Shown in pieces: positions 43,320 through 54,094 of a stretch of 64,000 nucleotides of DNA. The DNA is from Candidatus Aminicenantota bacterium. Its GTDB lineage: Bacteria > Acidobacteriota > Aminicenantia > Aminicenantales > UBA4085. The first letter of the stretch is position 1. Each line of letters starts with the position of its first letter. The position numbers and the translations under genes are program-made. The notes under the pieces were generated by a model. That model saw nothing but the letters and a program-made list of their open reading frames with translations. It made no database searches and was not told the DNA's origin. The stretch is from assembly GCA_003141555.1 (NCBI GenBank), contig PLMN01000003.1, positions 124,001 to 188,000 on the forward strand. The letters are read 5' to 3'.

Positions 43320-43981
43320 TCGGCGTCCCTTTCCCGGAGCTTACCCTCGTGGAGGGACAGCACCCGGCCGCCGAAGCGCCGGATGAGCTCCCGGTCATGG
43401 GTGCAGATGACGACCGTCGTCCCCTGGGCGTTGATCTCCTTGAACAGGGTGAAGATCTCATGGGCCAGGGCCGGGTCGAGGTTCCCCGTCGGCTCGTCGG
43501 CCAGCAGAATGCGGGGGTTGTTGACGACGGCCCGGGCGATCGCTACCCGCTGCTGCTCGCCGTAGGACAGCTCGGTCGGGAAATCCCAGATCTTGGATTG
43601 GAGGCTGACCATGCGCAGGGCGATGAACACCTTGCGCTTGAGGTCCTTGGGCGGGGCGCCCAATACCCGCAGGGCGATGGCCACGTTTTCAAAGACGCGC
43701 TTGTGGGGCAGGAGGCGGAAGTCCTGGAAAACGATTCCCATATGGCGGCGGATGCGGTGGATCTTGTGGTTGGGAATGCGGAGGATGTTCCGGCCGCCGA
43801 TGATCACCTGGCCCTCGGTCGGGACGACCTCCCGATAAAGGGTCTTGATCAGGGTGGACTTGCCGGACCCGCTCGGGCCGGTGATGAAGCAGAACTCGCC
43901 ATTGGGAATCGTCAGCGAAACGTCCGAAAGGGCCCAGGAGGCTTTCTGATACCGTTTCCAGACATGATAAAGTTCGATCAT
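43316..43981 (-). CDS. ftsE: Cell division ATP-binding protein FtsE
   Basis: A 221-residue ABC ATPase: Walker A GPSGSGKSTL, signature LSYGEQQRVAIARAV, Walker B ILLADEPTGNLD, H-loop ICTHD. N-terminal IELYHVWKRYQKASWALSDV is FtsE-like. It powers or regulates FtsX in activation of septal hydrolases. First gene of the minus-strand run ftsE-ftsX-rodZ-like-ntrY-ntrX-recO. Confidence 0.92.
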   Translation of the reverse strand: MIELYHVWKRYQKASWALSDVSLTIPNGEFCFITGPSGSGKSTLIKTLYREVVPTEGQVIIGGRNILRIPNHKIHRIRRHMGIVFQDFRLLPHKRVFENVAIALRVLGAPPKDLKRKVFIALRMVSLQSKIWDFPTELSYGEQQRVAIARAVVNNPRILLADEPTGNLDPALAHEIFTLFKEINAQGTTVVICTHDRELIRRFGGRVLSLHEGKLRERDAE

Positions 43982-44036
43982 CGGATCGGGAAAATTATAA
44001 CAGAAACCCGGGAGGGGGAATACCAGATTCCCCGGC

Positions 44037-44216
44037 TTACAGGGTGAACAGGTACATGAGCCAGCCGAAGAGGATCGCCCCTCCGACCATGATGAGGAAG
44101 AGGGTCAGCCCGTAGCGGATCCGGGCTTTCTTATCGCTGCGCCGCAGGAGGGCTAGGACGACCGCCACGAAGGCGGCGTAAACGATCATGGAAAAAAGAT
44201 GGCTCTTGAAGATCAT
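44037..44216 (-). CDS. Small membrane protein, 59 residues
   Basis: Two hydrophobic segments (FSMIVYAAFVAVVLALL and GLTLFLIMVGGAILFGWLMY) separated by a basic loop (RRSDKKARIR). The start ATG overlaps the stop of the upstream DUF6677-like gene (ATGA), supporting it as a real coupled gene although short. No family recognised. Confidence 0.6.
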   Translation of the reverse strand: MIFKSHLFSMIVYAAFVAVVLALLRRSDKKARIRYGLTLFLIMVGGAILFGWLMYLFTL

Positions 44217-44581
44217 GCTTTTTTCCCGGCGGCGATGTCGAGGGCGTCGAGAGCGATCAGGAAGTTCAGGAGCCCCGCGCCGGCAATGTACGCCGTCCCG
44301 AACTCGAACGTCAGGAGCTTCAGATCTCCGACGCCGAACGGCAGCAGGCGCGAGAGGAGATAGACGGCCCCGTTGCCGATATCGGCGAAGAAGGCGAGAA
44401 TGGTAAGCGGGTTCTCCGTCTGGAACGGGTAAATCTTGCCCCCCATGGCCAGGCCCATGGCGGTCATGGCCAGAATCGAAACGAAAAAGATCAGCCCGCG
44501 CGCGACCTTCTTTTGGAGAATGTGGCCGAGCCCCGGGACGAACCATCCGAGGACCATATAAACGACGCCTTTGATGTTCAT
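44213..44581 (-). CDS. DUF6677-like small membrane protein
   Basis: A 122-residue membrane protein starting VVYMVLGWFVPGLGHILQKK, then a hydrophobic segment, a loop with YPFQTENPLTILAFFADIGN, and a C-terminal membrane segment (TAYIAGAGLLNFLIALDALD). The 'PGLGH' start is typical of DUF6677/TM2-like proteins of Acidobacteriota-type genomes. Function unknown. Coupled to the following 59-residue gene. Confidence 0.65.
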   Translation of the reverse strand: MNIKGVVYMVLGWFVPGLGHILQKKVARGLIFFVSILAMTAMGLAMGGKIYPFQTENPLTILAFFADIGNGAVYLLSRLLPFGVGDLKLLTFEFGTAYIAGAGLLNFLIALDALDIAAGKKA

Positions 44582-44658
44582 GGGCGGGGGAGAGTGTAAT
44601 AGAAACCATCGGCCAAATCAAGCGCAAGCCCGATGTCATTGATAGTGATGACAGACCC

Positions 44659-44760
44659 GGCGGGTGGCGCCGACCGGGGCGCCCCAACGGCCGAAGCGAA
44701 TGGGACCCTCGTCAGGGTGATGAGCGAGGCCGGTGGGGCTGGTCGGCGACAGGACCCGCC
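44659..44760. repeat. Long imperfect inverted repeat with internal hairpins
   Basis: The left arm GGCGGGTGGCGCCGACC (44,659-44,675) pairs with GGTCGGCGACAGGACCCGCC (44,741-44,760). Between them are GGGGCGCCCC and ACCCTCGTCAGGGT, which can also fold. It sits in the divergent gap 44,582-44,839, which has no gene; a palindromic CATTGC/GCAATG element follows at 44,793-44,811. Confidence 0.5.
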
Positions 44761-44792
44761 GGCATATCTAATTCATGTCGGTGTGTCAAGGC

Positions 44793-44811
44793 CATTGCTT
44801 CGCTCGCAATG
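44793..44811. repeat. Palindromic dispersed-type element CATTGC-n7-GCAATG
   Basis: CATTGCTTCGCTCGCAATG resembles short palindromes dispersed in many bacterial genomes. Only one copy is in this window. Confidence 0.45.
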
Positions 44812-44826
44812 ACCTCCCGCATCCTT

Positions 44827-44832
44827 TATAAT
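44827..44832 (+). promoter_or_regulatory. TATAAT -10 box of mutM, leaderless-type position
   Basis: A perfect TATAAT ends seven bases before the ATG at 44,840. Since the protein must begin MPELPE, the start codon is fixed, and the mRNA would start at or next to it. No ribosome-binding site and no good -35 are visible. Confidence 0.5.
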
Positions 44833-44839
44833 AAGCCGC

Positions 44840-45655
44840 ATGCCCGAGCTCCCCGAAGTCGAAACGATTGCCGTCGGCTTGCGGCGTAGGGCCGTCGGGC
44901 TGCGCATCGACGAGATCCGCCTCCTCTGGCCCAAGCTCCTGCGCGGGGCCGCCGCCGACCTGCGGCGCCTTCGCGGGAAACGCATCCTGGACATCCGCCG
45001 CCGGGGCAAGATGCTCCTCGTCAGTTGCGAAGGAGACCTTCACCTGTTGTTCCATCTGAAGATGACCGGCCAGTTCCACTGGACGGAGCGCGCAGTCCCG
45101 ACCGACAAGCACACGCGGCTCCGGATCGCATTCCGGGGCGGCGGGCCCGAGCTCCGCTTCCGCGACGTGAGGAAGTTCGGCGTCCTCCGGATCCTCGCCA
45201 CCCCCCGGCCGCTCGAAGCCGCGCCCCTTCGCGCCCTGGGGCCCGAGCCGCTCGCCGTGAGCGGCCCGGAGATCGCCCGGCTCCTCGCCCGAAGAAAAGG
45301 GCGGCTGAAGAGCCTGCTCCTGAACCAGGCGTTCCTGGCCGGGATCGGGAACATCTACGCGGATGAGATCCTCCATGCCGCGGGCCTGCACCCCCTCCGG
45401 ACGTCGTCGTCGCTTACGACCTCCGAAGCGCGGCGGCTCGCGAGCTCGGTGGCGAAGATCCTGAACGCGGCCGTGGAAGCGGGCGGGTCGTCGATCCGAG
45501 ACTACAAGGACGCCGACGGCGTGGACGGGTCGTTCCAGAGCCGCCACCGGGTCTACGGCCGCAAGGGAGAGCCCTGCCTTCGCTGCGGCGCGCCGGTCGA
45601 GCGCCGGGTGATCGGCGGCCGGAGCAGCTTCTTCTGCCCGAAGTGCCAGAAGTAA
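44840..45655 (+). CDS. mutM: Formamidopyrimidine-DNA glycosylase
   Basis: A 271-residue base-excision enzyme. The N-terminus MPELPEVETIAVGLRR holds the catalytic Pro and Glu. KMTGQFHW, the H2TH region (SLLLNQAFLAGIGNIYADEI) and a C-terminal zinc finger (CLRCGAP ... FFCPKCQK) are all present. It removes oxidised purines (8-oxoG, Fapy) and nicks the strand. The start is unambiguous; translation is probably leaderless. Confidence 0.93.
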   Translation: MPELPEVETIAVGLRRRAVGLRIDEIRLLWPKLLRGAAADLRRLRGKRILDIRRRGKMLLVSCEGDLHLLFHLKMTGQFHWTERAVPTDKHTRLRIAFRGGGPELRFRDVRKFGVLRILATPRPLEAAPLRALGPEPLAVSGPEIARLLARRKGRLKSLLLNQAFLAGIGNIYADEILHAAGLHPLRTSSSLTTSEARRLASSVAKILNAAVEAGGSSIRDYKDADGVDGSFQSRHRVYGRKGEPCLRCGAPVERRVIGGRSSFFCPKCQK

Positions 45656-45683
45656 GATTCTTGGTCCCGGCTCGGGGGGACAA

Positions 45684-45741
45684 CGGCAAGAGCCGCTGCA
45701 CTTGCCGCGAAGCGCGGCGTGGCGCGTGGGCAAGAGCCCAC
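45684..45741. other. Cluster of AAGA-loop hairpins after mutM
   Basis: CGGC-AAGA-GCCG (45,684-45,695) and GTGGGC-AAGA-GCCCAC (45,726-45,741), with CCGCG-AAG-CGCGG between them. They could act as terminator or processing hairpins; no U tract follows. Confidence 0.5.
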
Positions 45742-45791
45742 GTCCTGGCCTCCAAGAGTCGGCGGGAGGAATGCGACAAGAGTCACTGAAA

Positions 45792-45819
45792 TTGACAACC
45801 CCCCCCGTTTTCTTATAAT
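45792..45819 (+). promoter_or_regulatory. Strong consensus promoter of the rubrerythrin-like gene
   Basis: TTGACA (45,792-45,797), 16-base spacer that includes a run of Cs, TATAAT (45,814-45,819). The transcript would have a leader of about 85 bases before the gene at 45,912. Confidence 0.75.
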
Positions 45820-45911
45820 GGAATTTGGACTTTTGATTTCCATGGGGACCGAGCGGCTTTCCTGTTCACGGCGATCCAGGGGGGCTCCGCGGTCCGAAGA
45901 GGAAGCGATCC

Positions 45912-46364
45912 ATGGCCTTGACTTCGACGTTGGACATCCTCCGCTTCGCCATCGAGCGGGAAGAGGACGCCATCCGGGCCTACGGCGACCTGGCCCAGGG
46001 CGCCGTCGATCCCGTGGTCCGCGCCCTCCTCTTGGAGCTCCAGGCCGAGGAGAAGGACCACAAGCGGCTGCTGCAGAACATCGTCGACGGCAAGGCCGAG
46101 GCGCTCGACATTCCCGACGTCGAGGACCTCAAGCTCAGCGATTACCTCATTGAAGAGCCTTTCGATCCCGCCGGCGGTTTTCAGGATCTCCTGATCCATG
46201 CGGCCAAAAAGGAGGCCCTCGCCGCCGAGCTTTACGCCCGGCTGCGCGACGCGACTTCCGATCCCGAGCTTCGGCGCCTTCTCGCCTTCCTGATCCAGCA
46301 GGAGAAGGCTCACAAGCTCAAGCTCGAGCAGGAATATGAAAAGCAGATCCTCCAGGAAGACTGA
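45912..46364 (+). CDS. Rubrerythrin-like ferritin-family protein
   Basis: A 150-residue four-helix protein. Helix 1 has IEREEDAIRAYGDLAQ, helix 2 ELQAEEKDHKRLLQNIV (ExxH), helix 3 KKEALAAELYARLRDA, helix 4 FLIQQEKAHKLKLEQEYEKQ (ExxH): both halves of a di-iron site. No rubredoxin domain is attached; a separate rubredoxin gene follows 178 bases downstream. Role: peroxide reduction or iron handling in an anaerobe. Preceded by a near-perfect promoter. Confidence 0.82.
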   Translation: MALTSTLDILRFAIEREEDAIRAYGDLAQGAVDPVVRALLLELQAEEKDHKRLLQNIVDGKAEALDIPDVEDLKLSDYLIEEPFDPAGGFQDLLIHAAKKEALAAELYARLRDATSDPELRRLLAFLIQQEKAHKLKLEQEYEKQILQED

Positions 46365-46422
46365 GCCTTCCCGGAGGACGGAATCCTCCGGGACCGCGCG
46401 GCGCTCCGGAGGATCGGATTCG

Positions 46423-46530
46423 GCGGCAGCGGGGGTCCCGGGCCTTGCCCGGGGGGCTGCTTCCGCCGTACTCGCCCGTGCTTTTAGGCCACGGGCGAGT
46501 GGCGAGCCGAAGGCTCGTCCCTTGACGAAA
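46423..46530 (+). ncRNA. Structured leader RNA motif, copy 2 (candidate cis-regulator)
   Basis: Homologue of 36,241-36,334. A first stem GGCGGCAGC...GCTGCTTCCGCC encloses CCCGGG-CCTTG-CCCGGG; a second stem is ACTCGCCCGTG/CACGGGCGAGT; a third hairpin, GAGCC-GAA-GGCTC, follows. It ends just before the rubredoxin ribosome-binding site (AAAGGAG). Confidence 0.55.
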
Positions 46531-46541
46531 GGAGCACGGTG

Positions 46542-46706
46542 ATGGAAAAATACGAATGCACGGCCTGCGGCTACGTCTATGACCCCGCCGCCGGGGACCC
46601 GGAGAACGGGGTCGCCCCGGGCACGCCTTTCAACACCCTTCCCGACGACTGGGTCTGCCCCCAGTGCGGCGTGGGCAAAGAGTTCTTCCAGAAAGTCGAC
46701 GACTGA
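46542..46706 (+). CDS. Rubredoxin
   Basis: A 54-residue electron carrier: [40 protein letters not shown]. Two CxxCG knuckles bind one Fe. The ribosome-binding site AAAGGAG lies ten bases before ATG. It sits between a rubrerythrin-like gene and a rubredoxin reductase-like flavoprotein, the classic anaerobic peroxide/oxygen-detoxification chain. Its leader carries the structured RNA motif. Confidence 0.93.
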   Translation: MEKYECTACGYVYDPAAGDPENGVAPGTPFNTLPDDWVCPQCGVGKEFFQKVDD

Positions 46707-46740
46707 GGATCGCGGAGGGAAGTCGCCGGGCGAGGGCTAG

Positions 46741-47939
46741 ATGCAGGCCGTCATCATCGGGAACGGGATCGCGGGCACGCTCGCGGCCAAGACGCTCCGG
46801 GAGATGGACCCGGACGCCGGCGTCGAGATCTTCGCTGCGGAGCCGCACCTCTATTACCCGCGGCCGAACCTGATCGAATTCATCGCCGGAAGCCTGCCCT
46901 TCGACCGCTTGTTCGCCTTTCCCGAAAAATGGTACGGCCAGCACCGCATCGAAGTCCACGCGGGCATTCCCGTCGAGAAAATCGTCCCCGACAGCCGCCA
47001 GGTGATCGCCGCCGGCGGGCGGCGGGTGCCGTATGACGCCCTCCTCCTGGCCAACGGGGCCGGGGCGACGATCCCTCCCCTCCTGGGCGTGGATAAGGCC
47101 GGCGTCTTCACCCTCCGGACGCTGGGCGACGCCCTGGCCATCCTGGACCGCCTGCGGAGCCGGTCGAAGGCCGCCGTCATCGGGGGAGGGCTCCTCGGTC
47201 TCGAAATCGCCCGCGCCCTGCAGGCCCGGGGCGCCGAGGTCGAGGTCGTGGAGGTCTTCGATTACCTTCTCCCGCGCCAGCTCGATCCGGCGGGCGGGGC
47301 CCTGCTCCGGGCCGAGATCGAGAAGCTCGGGGTGCGCGTCCGGACCGGGACGGCGACCGACGAAATCCTGGGCGACGCCGAGGTCCGCGGCCTGCGCTTC
47401 AAGGACGGTGCGACCATGGAGACGGACCTGGTCGTCCTCGCCATGGGCGTCCGGCCGAACCTCGACCTGGCCCGGGAGGCGGGGCTGCGGACCGACCGGG
47501 GCGTCGTCGTCGACGAATTCCTCGAGACGAGCCGGCCCGGCATCTTCGCCGCCGGTGACGGCGTCCAGCGCGGCGACGTGGTCCTTGGGATCGTCCCCGC
47601 CTCGTTCGATCAGGCCCGGATCGTGGCGGCCAACATCCTCGGCCGGAAGAAGATCTACGAAGGCACGGTCCCGTCGAACACCCTGAAGGTGGCGGGCGTG
47701 AATCTGACGTCGATCGGGACGGTCAATCCCCAGGGGCCGGGCTTCGAAGAGATCCGCCTCGAGCGGCCGGAGGAAGGGATCTACAAGAAGATCGTCCTCC
47801 GCAACGATGTCCTCGTCGGCGCCATCTGGATGGGCACCAAGACCGGAGTGAACGCCATCACCCGCGGGGTGACGCAGCGCATCTCCGTCGATAAGTGGAA
47901 GAAGGACCTCCTCGAGGAAACGTTCGATTTCTCGCTCCT

Positions 47940-47943
<4 letters not shown>
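46741..47943 (+). CDS. NAD(P)H-dependent flavoprotein, rubredoxin reductase-like
   Basis: A 400-residue pyridine nucleotide-disulfide-type oxidoreductase. FAD-binding AVIIGNGIAGTLAAKTLRE, NAD-binding VIGGGLLGLEIARAL, and SRPGIFAAGDGVQ are clear; there is no redox-active CxxC, as in NADH:rubredoxin reductases and NirB-like proteins. It begins 34 bases after rubredoxin, so electron delivery from NAD(P)H to rubredoxin and on to rubrerythrins is likely. The stop overlaps the next gene by ATGA. Confidence 0.85.
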
Positions 47944-50317
<2,374 letters not shown>

Positions 50318-50392
50318 CGACCGGCTTGCATTGCGGATGGAATCATGGCATATATTAATCAAGACGATGATTTTAAAGGGAGGATGGATTAC

Positions 50393-51424
50393 ATGAAAAA
50401 AATTTCCGTCGCGGTGCTCTGCCTCGTTCTCCTGGTCGGGGTCGGTTTTGCGGCCCAGACTCCCATCGTACTGAAGGTCAAGGTCCAAACGGCCAACGTC
50501 CGGGCCGAGGCCAGTACCTCCGGAGCCGTGATCAAACAGGTCGGCCTGGGGACCCTCCTCGAGGCCCGCCAGAAGATCGGGGATTGGTACGAAATCTCGA
50601 TCACGAACGAAACGGGCGCCAATCTCACCGCGTATATCAGCGCCAGCGTCGTCGACGCCCTGGGCGTCGATCAGGCGCCGCCGCCCGTCCGCGAAGGGGC
50701 GCCGGTCCAGCCCGTCCAGGCCGCACCCGCCGCGCCGGTTTCCACGCCGCAGTCCTACTACGCCCCGGCCCCGCCGGCCGGAGGCTTCAAGCTTATCGCT
50801 GGCTTCGGCTCGGCGAGCATGAGCTCTACGAGCGTGAGTATGCCGAACTCGCATCCAAGCTCCGACTACGATCAGTATCGTAAAGGGCGGACGGGATTTG
50901 CCTTCGGCCTCGGCTTCGAAACGGGAGGGACCATCGGCCTCGAGATCGACCTCCTGTACCTCCAGAAAGGCGTCCGTTATCAGGGAACTGCAGCCTATTA
51001 TTATGGGACCGACACGTTCGACATCACCACGAAATTAGATGAATTGAGCGTCCCCGTCCTCCTGAAGTTCCACGTCCTCAACCTGGCCTCGGGGCCGGAC
51101 ATCTATCTGGCCGGCGGGGGCGAGATCGCCTATGTCCTGAGCCCCAAAGTCGTCTACACGATGAGCGGCCCTGACGTATTGGCGAATTACGGCGTCCAAT
51201 CGAAGAGCGACACGCAGGACGAGAAGGACTATGTCCAATCGCTCGATTACGGGTTGGTCCTCGGCGGCGGCATCAGCCTGCCGCTTGGCGGTATCAAGCT
51301 CTGCATCGAAGGCCGGTATCACCTCGGCTTGGCCAATATGGAGAAGGTCCCCGCGGGCGCGACGGACTCGGGCACGTCGCCCAAGACGAACGCCCTTCTG
51401 GTCCTGGCCGGCCTGAAATTCTAA
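50393..51424 (+). CDS. Exported SH3-domain protein with outer-membrane barrel
   Basis: A 343-residue protein: signal peptide (MKKISVAVLCLVLLVGVGFA), an SH3b domain (VKVQTANVRAEASTSGAVIK ... GDWYEISI, about 25-90), a Pro/Ala linker, then an OmpA/porin-type beta barrel (GFKLIAGFGSASMSS ... FGLGFETGGTIGLEIDLLYL ... ALLVLAGLKF with C-terminal Phe). Likely anchors peptidoglycan or carries adhesion functions at the outer membrane. The start at 50,393 has GGGAGG nine bases upstream. Confidence 0.75.
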   Translation: MKKISVAVLCLVLLVGVGFAAQTPIVLKVKVQTANVRAEASTSGAVIKQVGLGTLLEARQKIGDWYEISITNETGANLTAYISASVVDALGVDQAPPPVREGAPVQPVQAAPAAPVSTPQSYYAPAPPAGGFKLIAGFGSASMSSTSVSMPNSHPSSDYDQYRKGRTGFAFGLGFETGGTIGLEIDLLYLQKGVRYQGTAAYYYGTDTFDITTKLDELSVPVLLKFHVLNLASGPDIYLAGGGEIAYVLSPKVVYTMSGPDVLANYGVQSKSDTQDEKDYVQSLDYGLVLGGGISLPLGGIKLCIEGRYHLGLANMEKVPAGATDSGTSPKTNALLVLAGLKF

Positions 51425-51635
51425 ACGGGGAGCCCCCGCCCGTCCGCGTCCGGCCGAAGGCCAGAAACGCGGCGGGGATCGCCGAGCCCAGCCCGGGGAT
51501 CCCGGCCGCGGGCTTTCTCCGAGCCGGTTCGGGGCCGCCGGCCGCCGCCAGAAATCGCTTTTCAAGCACCGGGTTTTCAGATATCATACTATTCCAATAA
51601 AATTGCTCTTGTAATTCCCGAATAAGGACAGTGCG

Positions 51636-53723
51636 ATGACGGACAGTCAGGGATTCTCCCCGAACGCGATGCGGATTCTCAAGGCCCGGTATTTCATGAA
51701 GAACGCCAAGGGCGAATTCCTCGACAAGGCCCCCGCCGATCTGTTCGAGCGCGTGGCGGCGTATATCGCCTCCGCCGAGCGGACGCCGGCCGCCCGCAAG
51801 GCCTGGGCCCGGACCTTCTTCGCGGCGATGATGGCCCGCGATTTCCTGCCCAACAGCCCGACCCTGACCGGCGCCGGCCGGGACATGTGCCTCAGCGCCT
51901 GCTTCGTCCTGCCGATCGAGGACTCGATGGAGTCCATCTTCACCACCGTCAAGAACGCGGCCCTCGTCCACAAGGAGGGCGGCGGGACGGGCTTCGATTT
52001 CAGCCGGCTGCGCCCCCGGGGCAGCTTCGTCCAGAAGACCCAGGGCGTCGCCTCGGGGCCGGTTTCCTTCCTCAAGGTCATCGACGCCGCGACTGAGGCC
52101 GTCAAGCAGGGCGGCACGCGCCGCGGGGCGAACATGGGCCTCCTCCGGGCCGACCATCCGGACATCGAGGATTTCATCCTGATGAAAAAGGACGGGAAGA
52201 GCGTCGGCAACTTCAACATCTCGGTCGCCGCGACCGACGCCTTCATGAAGGCGGTCAAGGCCGGCGAGTCCTACGAGATCGTCGATCCGTTCAAGAAGAA
52301 GGTCGCGGACCGCAAGGATGCCCGCAAGGTCTTCCGGATGATCGTCGAGTCGGCCTGGGCGATCGGCGACCCCGGCCTGATCTTCATCGACCGGATCAAC
52401 AAGGACAACCCGACGCGCGGCCTCGGCCCGATCGAGGCCACCAATCCCTGCGGCGAGCAGCCGCTCCACGCCTTCGAGTCCTGCAATCTGGGATCGATCA
52501 ACGTGGCCCGCTTCTTCCGCCCGGACGGCCGGGACCAGTTCGACTGGGACCGCTTCGCCTCGGTGATCGCCATCGCCGTCCGCTTCCTCGACGACGTCAT
52601 CGACGTCAACAAGTACCCGCTGCCCGAGATCGCGGCGATGTCCAAGGGGAACCGCCGGATCGGCCTGGGCGTCATGGGCTGGGCCGACCTCCTCATCCTC
52701 TGCGGCCTCAAGTATGATTCCGAGCCGGCCCTGGCCTTCGCCGGGAAGCTGGCCGCCTTCCTTCGCGCGGAGGCCGAGGCCGCGTCCCGCAAGCTCGCCC
52801 GGGAGCGGGGGAGCTTCCCGAACATCGCCCAGTCGGTCTATAAGGGGACGAAGATGCGGAACGCGGCGGTCTTCACCGTCGCCCCGACGGGCACGATCTC
52901 CCGGATCGCAGGCTGCTCGTCGAGCATCGAGCCCGTGTTCGCCTTCGAGTTCACGTCCCGCATCATCGATTCCGAGATCAAGGACCTCCACCCCATCTAC
53001 GAAGCCTGGAAGGAGAAGAACCCGGGAGCGAAGGCTCCCGATTATTTCGTCACGGCCCACGAGATCGCCCCGGAGTGGCACATCCGGATGCAGGCCGCCT
53101 TCCAGAAGTCCGTGGACAATTCGGTCTCGAAGACGATCAACCTCCCCCACGACGTGACGCTCAAGGACGTGGAAAAGGCCTACCTCCTGGCCTACGACCT
53201 GGGGACGAAGGGGATCACGATCTACCGCGACGGGTGCCGGGAGGACCAGGTCCTGACCAAGGGCCCCGCCGCCGCGAAGCGGCTGCCCGATGAGCGGCCC
53301 GATACCCTGACTTCGGTCACGGACAAGATCCGGACCGGCTTCGGCAACCTGTACGTCACGATCTCCTTCTTCAACCAGAGGCCGTTCGAGGTCTTCGCCA
53401 GCATCGGCAAGAGCGGCTATACGACCATGGCCGATGCCGAGGCCATCGGGCGGCTCGTTTCTCTCGGCTTGCGCAGCGGCGTAGACCCCAAGGAGCTGGT
53501 CGCCCAGCTGAAGGGGATCGGCGGATCGGAGCCGATCTTCACCGACGGCGGCCTCGTCCACTCCATCCCGGACGCGATCGCCAAGGTCTTGGAGAGGCAC
53601 TTCGGCGAGGTCAAGAAGGCATCCCGCGATCTGGTTCCGCTGGCCTGCAAGCAGTGCGGGGCCACGCTCCCGGATGAGAAGTGCCCGACCTGCCCGAACT
53701 GCGGCTGGAGCAAGTGCTCCTGA
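51636..53723 (+). CDS. nrdJ: Class II (adenosylcobalamin-dependent) ribonucleotide reductase
   Basis: A 695-residue enzyme: NSPTLTGAGRD, LSACFVLPIEDSMESI, KEGGGTGFDFSRLRP, NPCGEQPLHAFESCNLGSIN (active-site Cys and Glu), APTGTISRIAGCSSSIEP and a TSCPEC-like zinc/redox tail (CKQCGATLPDEKCPTCPNCG). It makes deoxynucleotides with coenzyme B12, independent of oxygen. The leader 51,425-51,635 is GC-rich with inverted segments but shows no recognisable cobalamin riboswitch. Confidence 0.94.
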   Translation: MTDSQGFSPNAMRILKARYFMKNAKGEFLDKAPADLFERVAAYIASAERTPAARKAWARTFFAAMMARDFLPNSPTLTGAGRDMCLSACFVLPIEDSMESIFTTVKNAALVHKEGGGTGFDFSRLRPRGSFVQKTQGVASGPVSFLKVIDAATEAVKQGGTRRGANMGLLRADHPDIEDFILMKKDGKSVGNFNISVAATDAFMKAVKAGESYEIVDPFKKKVADRKDARKVFRMIVESAWAIGDPGLIFIDRINKDNPTRGLGPIEATNPCGEQPLHAFESCNLGSINVARFFRPDGRDQFDWDRFASVIAIAVRFLDDVIDVNKYPLPEIAAMSKGNRRIGLGVMGWADLLILCGLKYDSEPALAFAGKLAAFLRAEAEAASRKLARERGSFPNIAQSVYKGTKMRNAAVFTVAPTGTISRIAGCSSSIEPVFAFEFTSRIIDSEIKDLHPIYEAWKEKNPGAKAPDYFVTAHEIAPEWHIRMQAAFQKSVDNSVSKTINLPHDVTLKDVEKAYLLAYDLGTKGITIYRDGCREDQVLTKGPAAAKRLPDERPDTLTSVTDKIRTGFGNLYVTISFFNQRPFEVFASIGKSGYTTMADAEAIGRLVSLGLRSGVDPKELVAQLKGIGGSEPIFTDGGLVHSIPDAIAKVLERHFGEVKKASRDLVPLACKQCGATLPDEKCPTCPNCGWSKCS

Positions 53724-53735
53724 GGGGCGGCGGTC

Positions 53736-53764
53736 TTGACGCGATAATCCGATAGGAATACTAT
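53736..53764 (+). promoter_or_regulatory. Promoter of the Fe-S gene set
   Basis: TTGACG (53,736-53,741), 17-base spacer, TACTAT (53,759-53,764), about 70 bases before the NifU-like gene. Confidence 0.6.
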
Positions 53765-53835
53765 ATATTCGATTGGATTCGGGGCGGCGTTTGGGCTATA
53801 ATGACCATTCGGCCGTTCCGGACAAGGAGTCACCC

Positions 53836-54057
53836 ATGAAGGAAAAAGTGGAAGCCGCCCTCAATAAAATCCGCCCGAGCCTGATGGCCGACGGCGGCAA
53901 CGTCGAGCTCGTGGACGTCGGCCCCGACGGCGTGGTCAAGGTCAAACTGACCGGCGCCTGCGGCGGCTGCCCGATGTCCCAGCTCACGCTCAAGATGGGG
54001 ATCGAGCGCATCCTGAAGAAGGAAGTCCCCGAAGTCAAGTCCGTCATCGCCATCTAG
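53836..54057 (+). CDS. NifU C-terminal-like Fe-S scaffold
   Basis: A 73-residue Nfu-type domain: [38 protein letters not shown] with the CxxC cluster site. It assembles and delivers Fe-S clusters. GACAAGGAG upstream gives the start. It leads a run with the desulfurase-like and IscU-like genes and nadA, which requires a [4Fe-4S] cluster. Confidence 0.9.
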   Translation: MKEKVEAALNKIRPSLMADGGNVELVDVGPDGVVKVKLTGACGGCPMSQLTLKMGIERILKKEVPEVKSVIAI

Positions 54058-54094
54058 CCGGGCCGGCCCCGGTCCCCCTCTCCGGAAAGCGAAC

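Noticed and set aside
51425-51635. Cobalamin riboswitch before nrdJ
   Set aside because: The leader is GC-rich with stems, but the cobalamin conserved boxes are not found.
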